NCBI GenBank assembly: GCA_035642535.1
Contig: DASQSE010000124.1
Location: 1 to 64,000, forward strand
Direction: 5' to 3'
From: Jatrophihabitans sp035642535
GTDB taxonomy: Bacteria > Actinomycetota > Actinomycetes > Mycobacteriales > Jatrophihabitantaceae
Length of the DNA: 64,000 bases
Shown: positions 1 to 9,910 of the stretch, one piece after another
Layout of the letters: every line of letters starts with the position of its first letter
Numbering within the stretch: the first letter of the stretch is position 1
Notes under the pieces: generated by a model
The model's input: only the letters and a program-made list of their open reading frames with translations
The model's database searches: none
What the model was told of the DNA's origin: nothing
Program-made: the position numbers and the translations under genes

Positions 1-1
1 C

Positions 2-469
2 ATCGCGAACGACGTCCTGTTGCGCAGCCGCCCGGAGATCGGCGAACTGTCCGAACCGGCGCCGGGCGGCTCGTCCACGATGCCGGGCAAGCAGAACCCG
101 ATCCTCTCGGTCTTGATCAAGCGCGCTGCGATCGCGGCACCATTCGCTGCGGCGCAGTTGCACGCGGCTGCGGCGAACGCGGTGGACGAGCGGCCAGATG
201 GCGCCTGGCACGCCGAGTGGGCCGCGTTGCGCACGCTGGGCCGGATGACCGCGACCGCGGCCGCGCAGGCCGCGCATCTACTGGAGGGCCTGGTCGTGCA
301 CACCGATCGCATGCGAGACACGGCGGAACGCGCCGTGGCCCAGCTGCTCGCGGAGCAGCGCGCGATCGAGACGAAGAGCGGGCGCCTCGAGGACTACCTG
401 GGCGCCAACGACAGACTCATCGACGCAGTCGTAGCGCGCGCCGACGCGTTCCTCGACGAGACGCGATGA
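2..469 (+). CDS. pcaB: 3-carboxy-cis,cis-muconate cycloisomerase, C-terminal part
   Basis: The gene is cut off by the left window edge; 155 residues remain and the frame is open to base 2. The visible part holds the fumarase/aspartase superfamily signature GSSTMPGKQNP, the flexible loop that contributes the catalytic serine. In the protocatechuate branch of the beta-ketoadipate pathway this enzyme isomerises 3-carboxy-cis,cis-muconate to 4-carboxymuconolactone. The stop overlaps the start of the next gene (ATGA at 466-469), so the two are translationally coupled. The superfamily call rests on the signature; the PcaB assignment rests on the downstream pcaD-pcaC fusion, which takes the next steps. 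Confidence 0.85.
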   Translation: MANDVLLRSRPEIGELSEPAPGGSSTMPGKQNPILSVLIKRAAIAAPFAAAQLHAAAANAVDERPDGAWHAEWAALRTLGRMTATAAAQAAHLLEGLVVHTDRMRDTAERAVAQLLAEQRAIETKSGRLEDYLGANDRLIDAVVARADAFLDETR

Positions 470-1581
470 ACCTGGAGATCAGCGACTTCGGCGGAGCCGG
501 GGAACTGCTCGTCCTCGGGCCCTCCCTCGGCACGTCGGTGCGCAACCTCTGGTCATCGGTCGCCGAGCGGCTGTCCGGCTTCCACGTCCTCGGCTGGGAC
601 CTTCCCGGACACGGGCGAAGCGCGCCCGCCGCGCACTTCACGGTCGGCGACCTCGCCGCCGTGCTCGTCGCTGCAGTGGACGAACCCTTCCGGTACGCGG
701 GGGTCTCGATCGGGGGAGCCGTCGGGCTGCAGCTCCTGCTCGACGCGCCGCGCCAGGCGACGGCGGCCACGTTGATCGCGACCGGTGCCCGCATCGGCGA
801 GCGCGCGGCATGGCACGACAGGGCCGCCCGGGTACGCCGCGAAGGCACTCGCTTCCTGGTCGACGAGTCGCCGGCCCGCTGGTTCGCGCCGCAGCACCGG
901 GACAGTCCTGCCGCGCGACAGTTGCTCGCCGACCTCGCCGCGGCGGATCCGGCAAGCTACGCGGCGGCCTGTGACGCGCTGGCCGATTTCGACGTTCGCG
1001 CTCGGCTGGCCGAGATAGCTCAGCCCGTGCTGGCAGTCGCAGGTGCCCACGACCCGGTCACGAGCGCGCAAACCCTGCGGCACCTCGCCAACGGCGTGCA
1101 GCATGGCCGGTTGGTGGTGCTGGAGGACGCTTCGCATCAGGCCCCGACAGAGGTGCCGGACGAGATCGCGCCGCTCGTCGCCGCGCACGTCGCGCCGGAC
1201 GACACGACCCTCGCGCAGCTGCGGGCCGAGGGCATGCGGGTGCGCCGTGAGGTGCTCGGCGACGCGCACGTCGACCGCGCCGCGGCCGGCGCCGACGAGT
1301 TCACCGCCGAGTTCCAGCAGTTCATCACCGGGTACGCCTGGGGTGCGATCTGGACGCGGCCGGGCCTGGACCGACGCAGCCGTTCGCTCATCACGCTGAC
1401 CGCACTGGTCGCGCGCGGGCACCACGAAGAGCTGGCCATCCATCTGCGGGCGGCGCTGCGCAACGGCGTGACCAAGGACGAGATCAAGGAGTTGCTGCTG
1501 CAGACCGCGATCTACTGCGGCGTGCCCAACGCCAACACCGCCTTCCGCATCGCGCAGCGGGTGTTCGAGGAGGACGCGTAA
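466..1581 (+). CDS. pcaL: 3-oxoadipate enol-lactonase / 4-carboxymuconolactone decarboxylase fusion
   Basis: This 371-residue protein joins two activities. Residues 1 to about 240 are an alpha/beta hydrolase with the nucleophile elbow GVSIGG (Ser81), an acid in AHDPVT and a histidine in EDASHQAP, as in PcaD. The last 120 or so residues are a carboxymuconolactone decarboxylase domain (PcaC) containing RSLITLTALVA and the HLRAAL segment. Together they convert 4-carboxymuconolactone to 3-oxoadipate. The fusion is common in actinomycetes and is named PcaL there. The ATG at 466 overlaps the pcaB stop and starts the protein at the expected hydrolase N-terminus; an in-frame upstream extension lies inside pcaB and is not used. 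Confidence 0.93.
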   Translation: MNLEISDFGGAGELLVLGPSLGTSVRNLWSSVAERLSGFHVLGWDLPGHGRSAPAAHFTVGDLAAVLVAAVDEPFRYAGVSIGGAVGLQLLLDAPRQATAATLIATGARIGERAAWHDRAARVRREGTRFLVDESPARWFAPQHRDSPAARQLLADLAAADPASYAAACDALADFDVRARLAEIAQPVLAVAGAHDPVTSAQTLRHLANGVQHGRLVVLEDASHQAPTEVPDEIAPLVAAHVAPDDTTLAQLRAEGMRVRREVLGDAHVDRAAAGADEFTAEFQQFITGYAWGAIWTRPGLDRRSRSLITLTALVARGHHEELAIHLRAALRNGVTKDEIKELLLQTAIYCGVPNANTAFRIAQRVFEEDA

Positions 1582-1582
1582 C

Positions 1583-3043
1583 TCAGAACGGGTACGGGGG
1601 TGGCGTCGAACGAATCGTGACCCAGCGGGTTTCGGTGAACGCCTCGATGTTCGCCGCCGCGCCGCCGAAGCGCACTCCGGTGCCGGATGCTGCGACACCG
1701 CCGAACGGGATGTTGGCCTCATCGCTGACGGTCTGGTCGTTGATGTGCACGATGCCCGTCGGGACTCGGTCGGCGAGCGCGACGCCGCGCATCACGTCGC
1801 GCGTGACGATGCCCAGTGAGAGCCCGTAGTCGCCCGCCGTTGCCAGCGCCACCGCCTCGTCCTCGCTGCCGAATCGGACCACCGGCGCGACGGGACCGAA
1901 GATCTCCTCGGTGAATGCACGTGCCTTGGTGGGCACGTCGCTCAGCACAGTCGCCTGGTAGAAGAGTTCGTCATAGCTGCCGCCCGCGGCCACCCGGGCG
2001 CCGGAGGCGACCGAGTCGGTGACGATCCCGTGGATCTTGTCGCGCTGCCCGGCGTCGATGAGCGGGCCGAGTGCCACCTCGCTCAACGCCGGATCGCCGA
2101 CCGGCAGGTTGGCAGCTTTCGCGGCGAGCCGCTCGACGAACGCGTCGTAGATCCGGTCGGCGACGACGTGCCGCCCGGCGGTCATGCAGATCTGGCCCTG
2201 GTGGAAGAACGTGCCGAACGCGGCGAGCGTGGCAGCCTCGTCCACGTCGGCGTCGTCGAGGACGATCAGCGCGGAGTTGCCGCCGAGCTCGAGATGGGCG
2301 CGCTTGAGGTGCTTGCCGGCCAACTCCCCGACCCGGCGGCCGGCCGCGGTCGAGCCGGTGAACGAAATGACCCGTACCAGCGGATGGGTCACGAGCGCCT
2401 CGCCCACGTCGACGCCGCCGGGAAGCACTTGCAGCACACCGGGCGGCAGCCCCGCTTCCTCGAAGATGCGCGCGATGGTGACGCCGCCGGTCACCGCGGT
2501 GCGCGGATCGGGCTTGAGGAGCACGGCGTTGCCCAGGGCGAGCGCGGGTGCGACCGAGCGGATGCCGAGGATGATCGGCACGTTGAACGGCGAGATGACG
2601 CCGACCACCCCGGCGGGCACCCGCCGCGCCATCGACAGTCGCGGCTCTTCGCTCGGCAGCAGGTCGCCGTACGGGCGGGACGGCAGCGCGGCCGCTTCGT
2701 AGCACTCCTGCTCGGCGACGTGGACGGCGAAGCCCGCCATCGCCGGCACCGCGCCGACCTCGCGGATGTTCCACCAACTGATCTCCTCGGCGTGCTCGGT
2801 CCACAGCTGTGCGGCCCGGCGCAGCACGGCGGCGCGTTGCGGATGGGGGAGCGCTGCCCACCCGCGCTGCGCCTCGGCGGCGATCTCCGCGGCCTTCGCG
2901 ACATCGGCCGCGTCCGCCCCGCCGATCACGCCCAGGGTGGCGCCCGTCGCCGGCTCGACGACGTCGATCACCCCGCCTGACGCCGGCGACCACGAACCGC
3001 CGATGAAGATGTTTCGCGTCCAGGTTGCTTGGTCGAGGAACAC
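1583..3043 (-). CDS. NAD-dependent aldehyde dehydrogenase, benzaldehyde dehydrogenase type
   Basis: This is a full-length aldehyde dehydrogenase of 486 residues. The NAD-binding segment SPFNVP begins at residue 151, with KPDP (Lys177) after it. The general base Glu252 lies in LELGGNS and the nucleophile Cys286 in QGQICM. The closest resemblance I recognise is to benzaldehyde and related aryl-aldehyde dehydrogenases, which make benzoate-type acids. It converges on pcaL with a one-base gap. Substrate is inferred from sequence flavour and the pca neighbourhood; vanillin or another aromatic aldehyde is equally possible. Confidence 0.8.
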   Translation of the reverse strand: MFLDQATWTRNIFIGGSWSPASGGVIDVVEPATGATLGVIGGADAADVAKAAEIAAEAQRGWAALPHPQRAAVLRRAAQLWTEHAEEISWWNIREVGAVPAMAGFAVHVAEQECYEAAALPSRPYGDLLPSEEPRLSMARRVPAGVVGVISPFNVPIILGIRSVAPALALGNAVLLKPDPRTAVTGGVTIARIFEEAGLPPGVLQVLPGGVDVGEALVTHPLVRVISFTGSTAAGRRVGELAGKHLKRAHLELGGNSALIVLDDADVDEAATLAAFGTFFHQGQICMTAGRHVVADRIYDAFVERLAAKAANLPVGDPALSEVALGPLIDAGQRDKIHGIVTDSVASGARVAAGGSYDELFYQATVLSDVPTKARAFTEEIFGPVAPVVRFGSEDEAVALATAGDYGLSLGIVTRDVMRGVALADRVPTGIVHINDQTVSDEANIPFGGVAASGTGVRFGGAAANIEAFTETRWVTIRSTPPPYPF

Positions 3044-3129
3044 GTCGCTGTCCCTTCGTCGCTAGGGATTGTGGGCCGACGGTAGAGCCAGCCGGCCGAG
3101 GATGGCAATGCACTGCTCGAACTGCCGAA

Positions 3130-4248
3130 TCAGCCCCAGACTTCGGCGGCTGTCTCGACGATGAGCCGGAGCTTGGCGACCTCGTCGTCGAGCGAGAGTG
3201 CGTTTCCCTCGACCGTCGAGGAGAAGCCGCACTGACCGGACAGGCAGAGCTGCTCCAGCGGCACGTACTTCGCCGCCTCGTCGATGCGCCGCTTGAGCTC
3301 GTCCTTGCTCTCGAGCTCCGGGCGCTTGGTGGTGACCAGGCCCAGCACGACCTGCTTGCCCGGCGGCACGAAGCGCAGCGGCTCGAACCCGCCGGAGCGG
3401 GCGTCGTCGTATTCGAGGAAGAAGCCGTCGACGTCGAGCTGGCTGAACAGTGCCTCGGCGACGAAGTCATAGCCGCCTTCGGCCGTCCAGGACGAGCGGT
3501 AGTTGCCGCGGCACATGTGGGTCGTCACGCGCAGGCCGGGCGGGCGATCGGCGAGCGCGGCATTGATCTGCCGGATATACCGCTCGTGCTGGTGCTCGGC
3601 GTCGGCTCCCTTTGCGGCCAGTTCGGCTCGCTGGGCCGGATCGTTGAGGTAGGCGAGGCTGGTGTCGTCGAGCTGCAGGTACGTGCAGCCGAGGCCGGCG
3701 ATCTGTTTCACCTGCTTGGCGTACGCGGCGGACAGGTCGGCCCAGAACTCGTCCTCTTCCGGATACACCGACTTGTCGATCGCGGCCGGCCCGCCGCGGT
3801 AGTGGACCATGCTCGGCGACGGGATCGTCAGCTTCGGCGTCGCGGTCGTGACGACGGACTTGAGGAACTCGAAGTCGGCACCGAAGATCGGCCCGGCCAA
3901 CCCGATCTTGCCGTCGATCTTCAGCGCCGCAGACGTGAAGTCGAGATTGCCCTGCATGTTGCGGAAATGCACGGTGATCTTCTGGTCGGTGCGGTGCACA
4001 CCCTGCAGTTGGTAGATGAAGTCCATATGCCAGGAGGTGCGGCGGAACTCGCCGTCCGTGGCCGACTGCAGCCCGATGTCCTCCTGTAACCGGACGACCT
4101 CCCGGATCGCCCGATCTTCGATCGCGCGCAACTCCGCTCGCTCGATGTCGCCCGCGGCCTGCGCGGCGCGCGCGTCGAGCAGGTGCTTCGGCCGGAGCAG
4201 GCTGCCGACGTGGTCCGCGCGGAACGGTGGCTGGCTGCGCTGGGTCAT
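3130..4248 (-). CDS. cobalamin-independent methionine synthase family protein, short MetE-like
   Basis: This 372-residue protein corresponds to the C-terminal catalytic barrel of MetE alone, as in the YxjG/YxjH type. It begins with RADHVGSLLRP and carries the zinc-binding histidine and cysteines in VTTHMCRGN and CLSGQCGFS. Such short proteins lack the N-terminal folate-binding barrel and are thought to use other methyl donors; some take part in methionine recycling or demethylation of aromatic methyl ethers. The next gene is divergent and starts 94 bases away. The aromatic-catabolism genes to the left make a demethylase role conceivable, but nothing in the sequence proves it. Confidence 0.75.
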   Translation of the reverse strand: MTQRSQPPFRADHVGSLLRPKHLLDARAAQAAGDIERAELRAIEDRAIREVVRLQEDIGLQSATDGEFRRTSWHMDFIYQLQGVHRTDQKITVHFRNMQGNLDFTSAALKIDGKIGLAGPIFGADFEFLKSVVTTATPKLTIPSPSMVHYRGGPAAIDKSVYPEEDEFWADLSAAYAKQVKQIAGLGCTYLQLDDTSLAYLNDPAQRAELAAKGADAEHQHERYIRQINAALADRPPGLRVTTHMCRGNYRSSWTAEGGYDFVAEALFSQLDVDGFFLEYDDARSGGFEPLRFVPPGKQVVLGLVTTKRPELESKDELKRRIDEAAKYVPLEQLCLSGQCGFSSTVEGNALSLDDEVAKLRLIVETAAEVWG

Positions 4249-4341
4249 GCCTCCGGTTCTACTCCGCGACCCGCAGCGCTACCACAACGGCACATCCGCG
4301 GCCGGAGAATGGAACGACGTCGGCGGTGCGGAGGCGGTCGG

Positions 4342-5631
4342 GTGGAGTACGACGCGATCAATGAGTATGACCTGGTCTACTGCGAGATTCGGCAGCAGCG
4401 GGAGTCGGGTCATGACGTGGGGCCGGCCGAGCAGCGGCTAGCCGCGCTGGCGCCGGACGACCGCTCGGCACTGCTCGACCTGTTCGATCAGGTGGCGTGC
4501 AGCCCGCCGCTACCCGGGTGGGCGTACCACGAGCCGTCCGCGCTGGCCGACATCGTCGCGACGCTGCCGCCGGCGGTTGCCGAAGTGCCCGAGCGGCTCG
4601 AGGACCGCATTCATGGCGGCTGGCTGGGCCGGGTCGCCGGCTGCATGGTCGGCAAGCCGATCGAGATGGGCTGGACTCCGACGCAGGCTCGTGAGTATCT
4701 GCTCGGCGCGGGCGGGTACCCGCTGCGCGATTACGTGCCCGCGTCAGACCCGCCGAGTCGGAAACTGCATTGGACGTGGCCGACGACAACCCGCGACCGC
4801 ATCGACGGGGCCGTGCGTGACGACGACATCGACTACTCGATTCTCGGGCTGCTCCTATACGAGCGATGCGGTGCCGAACTGCGTACGCGGGACGTGGCCG
4901 ATGCGTGGCTGTCCGCGCTGCCGTTCCGGCAGACCTACACCGCCGAGCGGGTGGCATACCGCAACCTAGTCTCCGGTGTCCCGCTCGACGAAGTCGGCAC
5001 GTTTCGCAACCCATATCGGGAGTGGATCGGTGCGCAGATCCGCGCCGACATCTTCGGCTGGACGCATCCGGGCGATCCACGCGCGGCCGCGGTCGCTTCG
5101 CACACGGACGCGCGGCTGTCGCACGTCGGCAACGGCATCTACGGCGAGATGTGGGCCGCAGCGCTGGTGGCGGCGGCGTTCGTCGCACCGACGGCGGAGC
5201 AGGCGCTGCGCACTTCGCTCGCGCACATCCCACCGCACTCGCGGCTGACGGCGGCGCTCACGGCCCTCGTCGCAGTTCATGACACCGGCGGAACCTGGCA
5301 GGACGCGATCGAGCTCATCGAGCGCGAGTACGGCCACCACATCTGGGTGCACACGATCCCGAACGCGGCGATCATCGCGGCCGGCATGTTGTGGGGTCGC
5401 GATGACTTCGCCACGACGGTGGGGCTGACGGTGCAGGCGGGCCTGGACACGGACTCCAACGGCGCCACCGCAGGGTCGGTGATGGGTGTCCTGCACGGCG
5501 CCGCTGCGCTGCCTCCTTACCTGATCGATCCGCTGCGCGACACCGTGCGCTCGGCGGTGTTCGGAGTCGAGCGCACGGCCATCTCCGACCTTGCCCGCCG
5601 GACCGCTGTGCTGGTCAGCTCCCGGTCGTGA
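4342..5631 (+). CDS. ADP-ribosylglycohydrolase family protein
   Basis: This 429-residue protein has the DraG/ARH fold signatures. An N-terminal GGWLGRVAGCMVGKPIE segment is followed by an acidic cluster RDDDIDYSILG and a C-terminal DTDSNGATAGSVMG, which in the family supply the magnesium ligands. Members remove ADP-ribose from proteins or other acceptors. The GTG at 4342 is chosen because GGAGG lies at 4330-4334 and because longer versions run into the divergent methyltransferase promoter. The 3' end overlaps the convergent mannosidase gene by 17 bases. The target is unknown, and no ADP-ribosyltransferase is visible nearby. Confidence 0.8.
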   Translation: MEYDAINEYDLVYCEIRQQRESGHDVGPAEQRLAALAPDDRSALLDLFDQVACSPPLPGWAYHEPSALADIVATLPPAVAEVPERLEDRIHGGWLGRVAGCMVGKPIEMGWTPTQAREYLLGAGGYPLRDYVPASDPPSRKLHWTWPTTTRDRIDGAVRDDDIDYSILGLLLYERCGAELRTRDVADAWLSALPFRQTYTAERVAYRNLVSGVPLDEVGTFRNPYREWIGAQIRADIFGWTHPGDPRAAAVASHTDARLSHVGNGIYGEMWAAALVAAAFVAPTAEQALRTSLAHIPPHSRLTAALTALVAVHDTGGTWQDAIELIEREYGHHIWVHTIPNAAIIAAGMLWGRDDFATTVGLTVQAGLDTDSNGATAGSVMGVLHGAAALPPYLIDPLRDTVRSAVFGVERTAISDLARRTAVLVSSRS

Positions 5632-8600
5632 TCGTGAAGATGTGTGTCGACGCGTTCGAGCTCACGTGGTCGGCAATCATCGGCAGCGTCACCGAGGCAA
5701 CCGTCTTCGACGAGTCGATCGGGACCTCCTCGGCGAAGACGAACATCGTGATGCCCTGCGAGCTGCCGCCCTGGTGGTTGCGGTAAGGCATGGTCAGGGC
5801 GGTGGTGTTGCCGTTCGACGCTGCCTGCGCCCAGTCGCCGAAGAACAGCTGCGACGTCTGAGACGTGCCGTCGGTGTAGGTCACCGTGACCGGACCCTGG
5901 CCGCTGCCGTTGCCGGACGAGCCCAGGAAGCCGAGCTTGGTGGCGCCCGCCGCACCGTGCACCAGGATCTTCTGGCCCGCGGCGAGGATGTTGTCCGGTT
6001 GGCACGCCTGCGCGGCCGGCCAGGCGTAGCTCAGCCCGTCCACCGTGACCGTGCCGCCGGGGCTCGCACCCGCTGCGACCAGTGCCTGCGCCGAGTAGCT
6101 GTAACCGTCCCCGTCGTAGTCGGCCATGCAGGTCGCGTCACCGTCGTTCGAGATGCCGGTGTTGTCGTAGTAGTCGGCGAGGTTGGCAGACGCGGCGATG
6201 TCGAGCGCGCCGGTGTCCGACATCTGGCCGGCGTCGTTCACGACCGTCACCATGGCAGTGCTGCCCGGTGCCACGTGCCAAACGCCGTTCGTTCCGCTCG
6301 GCATGGGCACCGTGAACGTGATCGCGGTGTCGCTCCAGCTGTCGATCTGGAAGGTTGCCGCGTTGCCCGGCCGTCCCCAGTCGATGTTGTTGTCCGAGAA
6401 CGCCACGTAGCCGTTGCCCTGCGAGGCACCGAACCCGCTGCCGTGGATCGTCACGGTGTCGCCCGGATTGGCCGTGCCCGGGTCGAGCGACATGACCACC
6501 GGCCCGGTCTGCGCCGCGGTCGACGTGCCGACGGCGAACACGTGCAGCTCACCGCCGGTGGTGCCCGACGGCAGCGTCACAGAGGTCAGCGTCTTGCTCG
6601 GGTCGACCGGAAGGACCGCGGAGAACAAGTGGGTGTCCACGCTGTCCCGGCCACCGGTGCAGTGGTTGCAGTTGCGGTACGTCGTCGTGACTGCATTGAC
6701 GTTGCCGAACGCGACCGATCCGCGCCCGCCGCCGAGTGTCCAGTCGGAGAAGCCGAGCCAGTAGCGCGCGGTGCTGCCGTCGGAGTAGGTGAGCGTGGTC
6801 AGCCCCTGGGTGTTTCCGCCGCTGGCCGACCCGAGGAAGCCGACCTGCTGGGTGCCCGAAGCCGCGTTCACGGTCACCTGCTGCCCGGACGTGATTGCGT
6901 TGTCGGGCTCGCCGGGTTGCGACAGCGGCCACGTGTAGCTGATGTCGCCGGCTTGGACGGTGCCGCCCGGCGTGACGCCCTGCGCTGCGAGTGCCTCCGC
7001 GGAGTAGCTCCATCCGCCGCCGTCGAAGTTCGCGGCGCCGACGTTGGAGTCGTCGGAGATGCCCGCGTTGTTGAACGCGCGGAGCAAGCTGCCCGGCGGG
7101 GCCACCAGCACGGTCAGCGTGATGTCGGGCAGGTCCGCGTTACCGTCGGCCAGCGAGACCGGCACCGTGTAGAACGTCTGCTGCGCAGCCGCGTCAGCGT
7201 GCACGGTGAGCGTCGTCGTAGCGCGCCCGTTCGGCGGCACGCTGAGTGTCGTGCTCGACGGCGAGATGGACAGTCCGGATGGCAGCTGCGAGACGCTGGC
7301 CTGCACCTTCTGCGTGCTGGTCGTCGCGTTCTGCGCACCGATCATCACCGTGGCAGTGCCACCCGGCGTGACGGTCACTCGCGAGTCCGACGCGAACCCG
7401 ACGACGGGCTCGGTGCCCGCGCCGTACGAGGGCGGCGCGTCCTGCGGGGCGTTGCCCCAGGTGGACGGCTTGCTGCCCAGTGTCCAGTCCAGCGTGGCGC
7501 CCTTCGCCAGCGTCGAGTACGGCACGTACAACTTCTCGTACGGCGAGCCGTTGATCTTGAGGTTCTGAACGTAGAAGTTCGTCGGCGAGACCGCGGGAGC
7601 GTTGATCGTGATCGTGTTCCCGTTCGGCGGCGTGATCGTCGCGTGCGGGAAGCCCGGGCCGTTGAACACCAGGTTGTCGCTGCCGGAGTTCTCCGGGTAC
7701 ATGCCCAGCATCTCCCAGATGAACGTCGAGCTGTTCGCGCCCAGGTCGTCGTTGTTGTCGAGGCTCGGGCCCGGTGCGTACATCGTGCTGCGGATGTTCG
7801 CCACCGCCTGTTGGGTGCCCGCCGGGTCGCCGGCGTAGTCGCCCGCGTACTGCTCGCCGAAGCCGAACTCGTTCGTCAACTGCGCGAACATGCCGAACCC
7901 GTTCGGCTTGGACAGGAACGTGCGCAGTTCGGGCGCGACCGTCGCCCTGCCGCCGAGCAGCGAGAACAGCGCCGCGTAGTTGTTCGGCGTGTTCCACAGG
8001 TACTCGTAGGCGTCACCCTCGACATAGCGATCCGTCGAAGTTCCGGTGACGTCCGGCATGTACGTGCCGTTCGCGTTGCGCGGGTTCAGCAGGTTGTTCG
8101 CCGGGTTGAAGACGTTCTCGAAGTTGTTCGCACGCTTCTCGAGCATGTCGGCGTTCGCGTTGTCACCGAGCGCGCGGGCGAAGAAGGAGAGCGCGAGGTC
8201 TTGCGAGTCGTACTCCTCGAGCGTCGGCACCTGACCGTGCGCGTTGCAGCAGCCGTACGTGCCGTCCTCGGGCAGGTAGCCGTGCTGCTGTTCCAGCGCC
8301 TCGCCGGGCCGCACGTCGTTGACCGTCGTCGCCTGCGCCAGCATGTCGTCGAGCGCGTGCTTGGTGTCGAAGTCGTGCGCGCCGAACGCGTAGTAGTCGG
8401 CGATGATCGACTGCGCCGGGTCACCCACCATCACGTAGTTGTTCAGGTTCAGATAGCCCCACTGCTGGAGGAGGTGGTCCTGGTCGTAGTAGTTGACCAG
8501 CGACTGCGCCTGGTCGCTCGCCGCCTTCGGGTCGAGCATCGCTTGCAGCTGCGACAGCGAGTGGTAGATGTCCCAGCCCGAGTACGTCCCGTACTGGTCG

Positions 8601-9862
8601 TCCTGCTGACCGCTGACGGTGTGCACCGCCATGTCCGCGCCCATGTACTGACCGTTGACATCGCTGCTGATGTTGGGCTGCATGAAGTCCTTGTAGAGCA
8701 GGCTGTAGAACTCCTGCGTCTGGTCGAACGCGCCACCGGAGATCTGGATCTCGCCGAGTAGGTCGTTCCACGTCTGCTGCGCCGCGCTCTTGATCCCGTC
8801 GAAATCCCAGCCCGGATTCTCGCTCTGGACGTCCTGCTGCGCGTTCGCGTCGCTGACGTAGGAGGTGGCGACCTTGGCCTGGACCGTCTGGTCGGTCGAG
8901 GTGTCGAAGGTAAGGAAGACGGCCGACGGACCGCTCGTGCCGGTTAGGATCTGCGAGCTCGTGAACGGCTGGTCGAAGACGATGTCGAAGTGGACGGTGT
9001 ACTCCTGCCGCTGCCCGTCGTTGACGGCCTCGCCGCAGAAGTGGCCACTGGTCTCCGAGCCGGTGATCTCGTGGTCGTTCACGATCGTCGCGGCACTCGG
9101 CGCGAACTCGCCGTTCTGGCTGTCGCGCAGCTTGATGAGGAAGTCGGCAGCCGTCGTCGGCGGATAGGTGAACCGGCCCATCGACGTGTGCGGCGTTGCC
9201 GTGAACTCAGAGGTGATCGTGTCCGGCTGGTTGCTCTGCGCCGAGTAGTAGCCGGCCTGCGCGACCTCGTTGTCGTTGGTGAACTTCGTGGTCACCGAGT
9301 TCAGGTTGCCGGTGGGCATCGCACCGGTCATCGGCAGCATCGGAACGTCCTCCGCCGCACCACAACCGGGCCCGCTGATGTGCGTAAGCGAGTAGCCGGT
9401 GATCGACGTGTCACCGAAGCTGTAGCCGCCGCCCGCGCTGCGGTTCGGCATCGTGTCCGGGCTCCACTGCGTCATGCCGAACGGCACCTCGGCACCGGGG
9501 AAGGTGTTGCCGCCACCGCTCGTCCACGTGCGCGTGTCGACCAGCTGCGCGATGTCGGCGACCGGCTGGTTCAGGGTGGTGGTCCGTTTCGCGCCGGACG
9601 GCATCTGTGCGCGCGGGACGGGCTTGGGGCAGTTGACGAGATGGCCGTTCGGGGCGACCGTGCAGGCCGCCGGGTGCACGGCGCTGCCCGACTGGGTGAC
9701 GCTGTTGCTCGGCGCCGGGCTCGGTGCGCCCGTGCCTGGGGACGGCGTCGGGGTGGGCGGCGCGGCCGTTGCGGCGGCGGTGCCACCGACGAGAACCGAC
9801 ACGGCGATCGCGGCAACCAGCATCGTCGCGCGGACGAATCGGTGGGGATGCGCAGCTGTCAT
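5615..9862 (-). CDS. secreted GH92 alpha-mannosidase with NEW3-like, IPT/TIG and duplicated C-terminal domains
   Basis: This is a 1415-residue exported enzyme. The ATG at 9862 follows GGAGGAAAGTC and opens a signal peptide (VRATMLVAAIAVSVLVGG) and a Pro/Thr/Ser-rich linker. The GH92 catalytic region follows, recognised by GGNTFPGAEVPFGM, GYSLTHISGPGCG, YSGWDIYHS and NNDDLGANSS; GH92 enzymes are calcium-dependent exo-mannosidases, mostly alpha-1,2. Behind it lie a NEW3-like beta domain, a repeat unit starting near NNAGISDDSN, an IPT/TIG domain (PGDTVTIHGSGFG), and a second copy of the repeat unit (DNTGISNDGD). The extra domains probably bind glycans. A divergent LacI gene and operator-like sites suggest induction by a mannose-containing sugar. 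Confidence 0.9.
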   Translation of the reverse strand: MTAAHPHRFVRATMLVAAIAVSVLVGGTAAATAAPPTPTPSPGTGAPSPAPSNSVTQSGSAVHPAACTVAPNGHLVNCPKPVPRAQMPSGAKRTTTLNQPVADIAQLVDTRTWTSGGGNTFPGAEVPFGMTQWSPDTMPNRSAGGGYSFGDTSITGYSLTHISGPGCGAAEDVPMLPMTGAMPTGNLNSVTTKFTNDNEVAQAGYYSAQSNQPDTITSEFTATPHTSMGRFTYPPTTAADFLIKLRDSQNGEFAPSAATIVNDHEITGSETSGHFCGEAVNDGQRQEYTVHFDIVFDQPFTSSQILTGTSGPSAVFLTFDTSTDQTVQAKVATSYVSDANAQQDVQSENPGWDFDGIKSAAQQTWNDLLGEIQISGGAFDQTQEFYSLLYKDFMQPNISSDVNGQYMGADMAVHTVSGQQDDQYGTYSGWDIYHSLSQLQAMLDPKAASDQAQSLVNYYDQDHLLQQWGYLNLNNYVMVGDPAQSIIADYYAFGAHDFDTKHALDDMLAQATTVNDVRPGEALEQQHGYLPEDGTYGCCNAHGQVPTLEEYDSQDLALSFFARALGDNANADMLEKRANNFENVFNPANNLLNPRNANGTYMPDVTGTSTDRYVEGDAYEYLWNTPNNYAALFSLLGGRATVAPELRTFLSKPNGFGMFAQLTNEFGFGEQYAGDYAGDPAGTQQAVANIRSTMYAPGPSLDNNDDLGANSSTFIWEMLGMYPENSGSDNLVFNGPGFPHATITPPNGNTITINAPAVSPTNFYVQNLKINGSPYEKLYVPYSTLAKGATLDWTLGSKPSTWGNAPQDAPPSYGAGTEPVVGFASDSRVTVTPGGTATVMIGAQNATTSTQKVQASVSQLPSGLSISPSSTTLSVPPNGRATTTLTVHADAAAQQTFYTVPVSLADGNADLPDITLTVLVAPPGSLLRAFNNAGISDDSNVGAANFDGGGWSYSAEALAAQGVTPGGTVQAGDISYTWPLSQPGEPDNAITSGQQVTVNAASGTQQVGFLGSASGGNTQGLTTLTYSDGSTARYWLGFSDWTLGGGRGSVAFGNVNAVTTTYRNCNHCTGGRDSVDTHLFSAVLPVDPSKTLTSVTLPSGTTGGELHVFAVGTSTAAQTGPVVMSLDPGTANPGDTVTIHGSGFGASQGNGYVAFSDNNIDWGRPGNAATFQIDSWSDTAITFTVPMPSGTNGVWHVAPGSTAMVTVVNDAGQMSDTGALDIAASANLADYYDNTGISNDGDATCMADYDGDGYSYSAQALVAAGASPGGTVTVDGLSYAWPAAQACQPDNILAAGQKILVHGAAGATKLGFLGSSGNGSGQGPVTVTYTDGTSQTSQLFFGDWAQAASNGNTTALTMPYRNHQGGSSQGITMFVFAEEVPIDSSKTVASVTLPMIADHVSSNASTHIFTITTGS

Positions 9863-9910
9863 GACTTTCCTCCAAGGCGGAGCGCCGCCGGTCGCCGTGC
9901 TGGGACCGTG

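Noticed and set aside
5591..8761. Open frame of more than 1000 codons opposite the GH92 mannosidase
   Set aside because: It is antisense to a clear gene, Arg/Val/Gly-rich without domains, and results from high GC at third positions.
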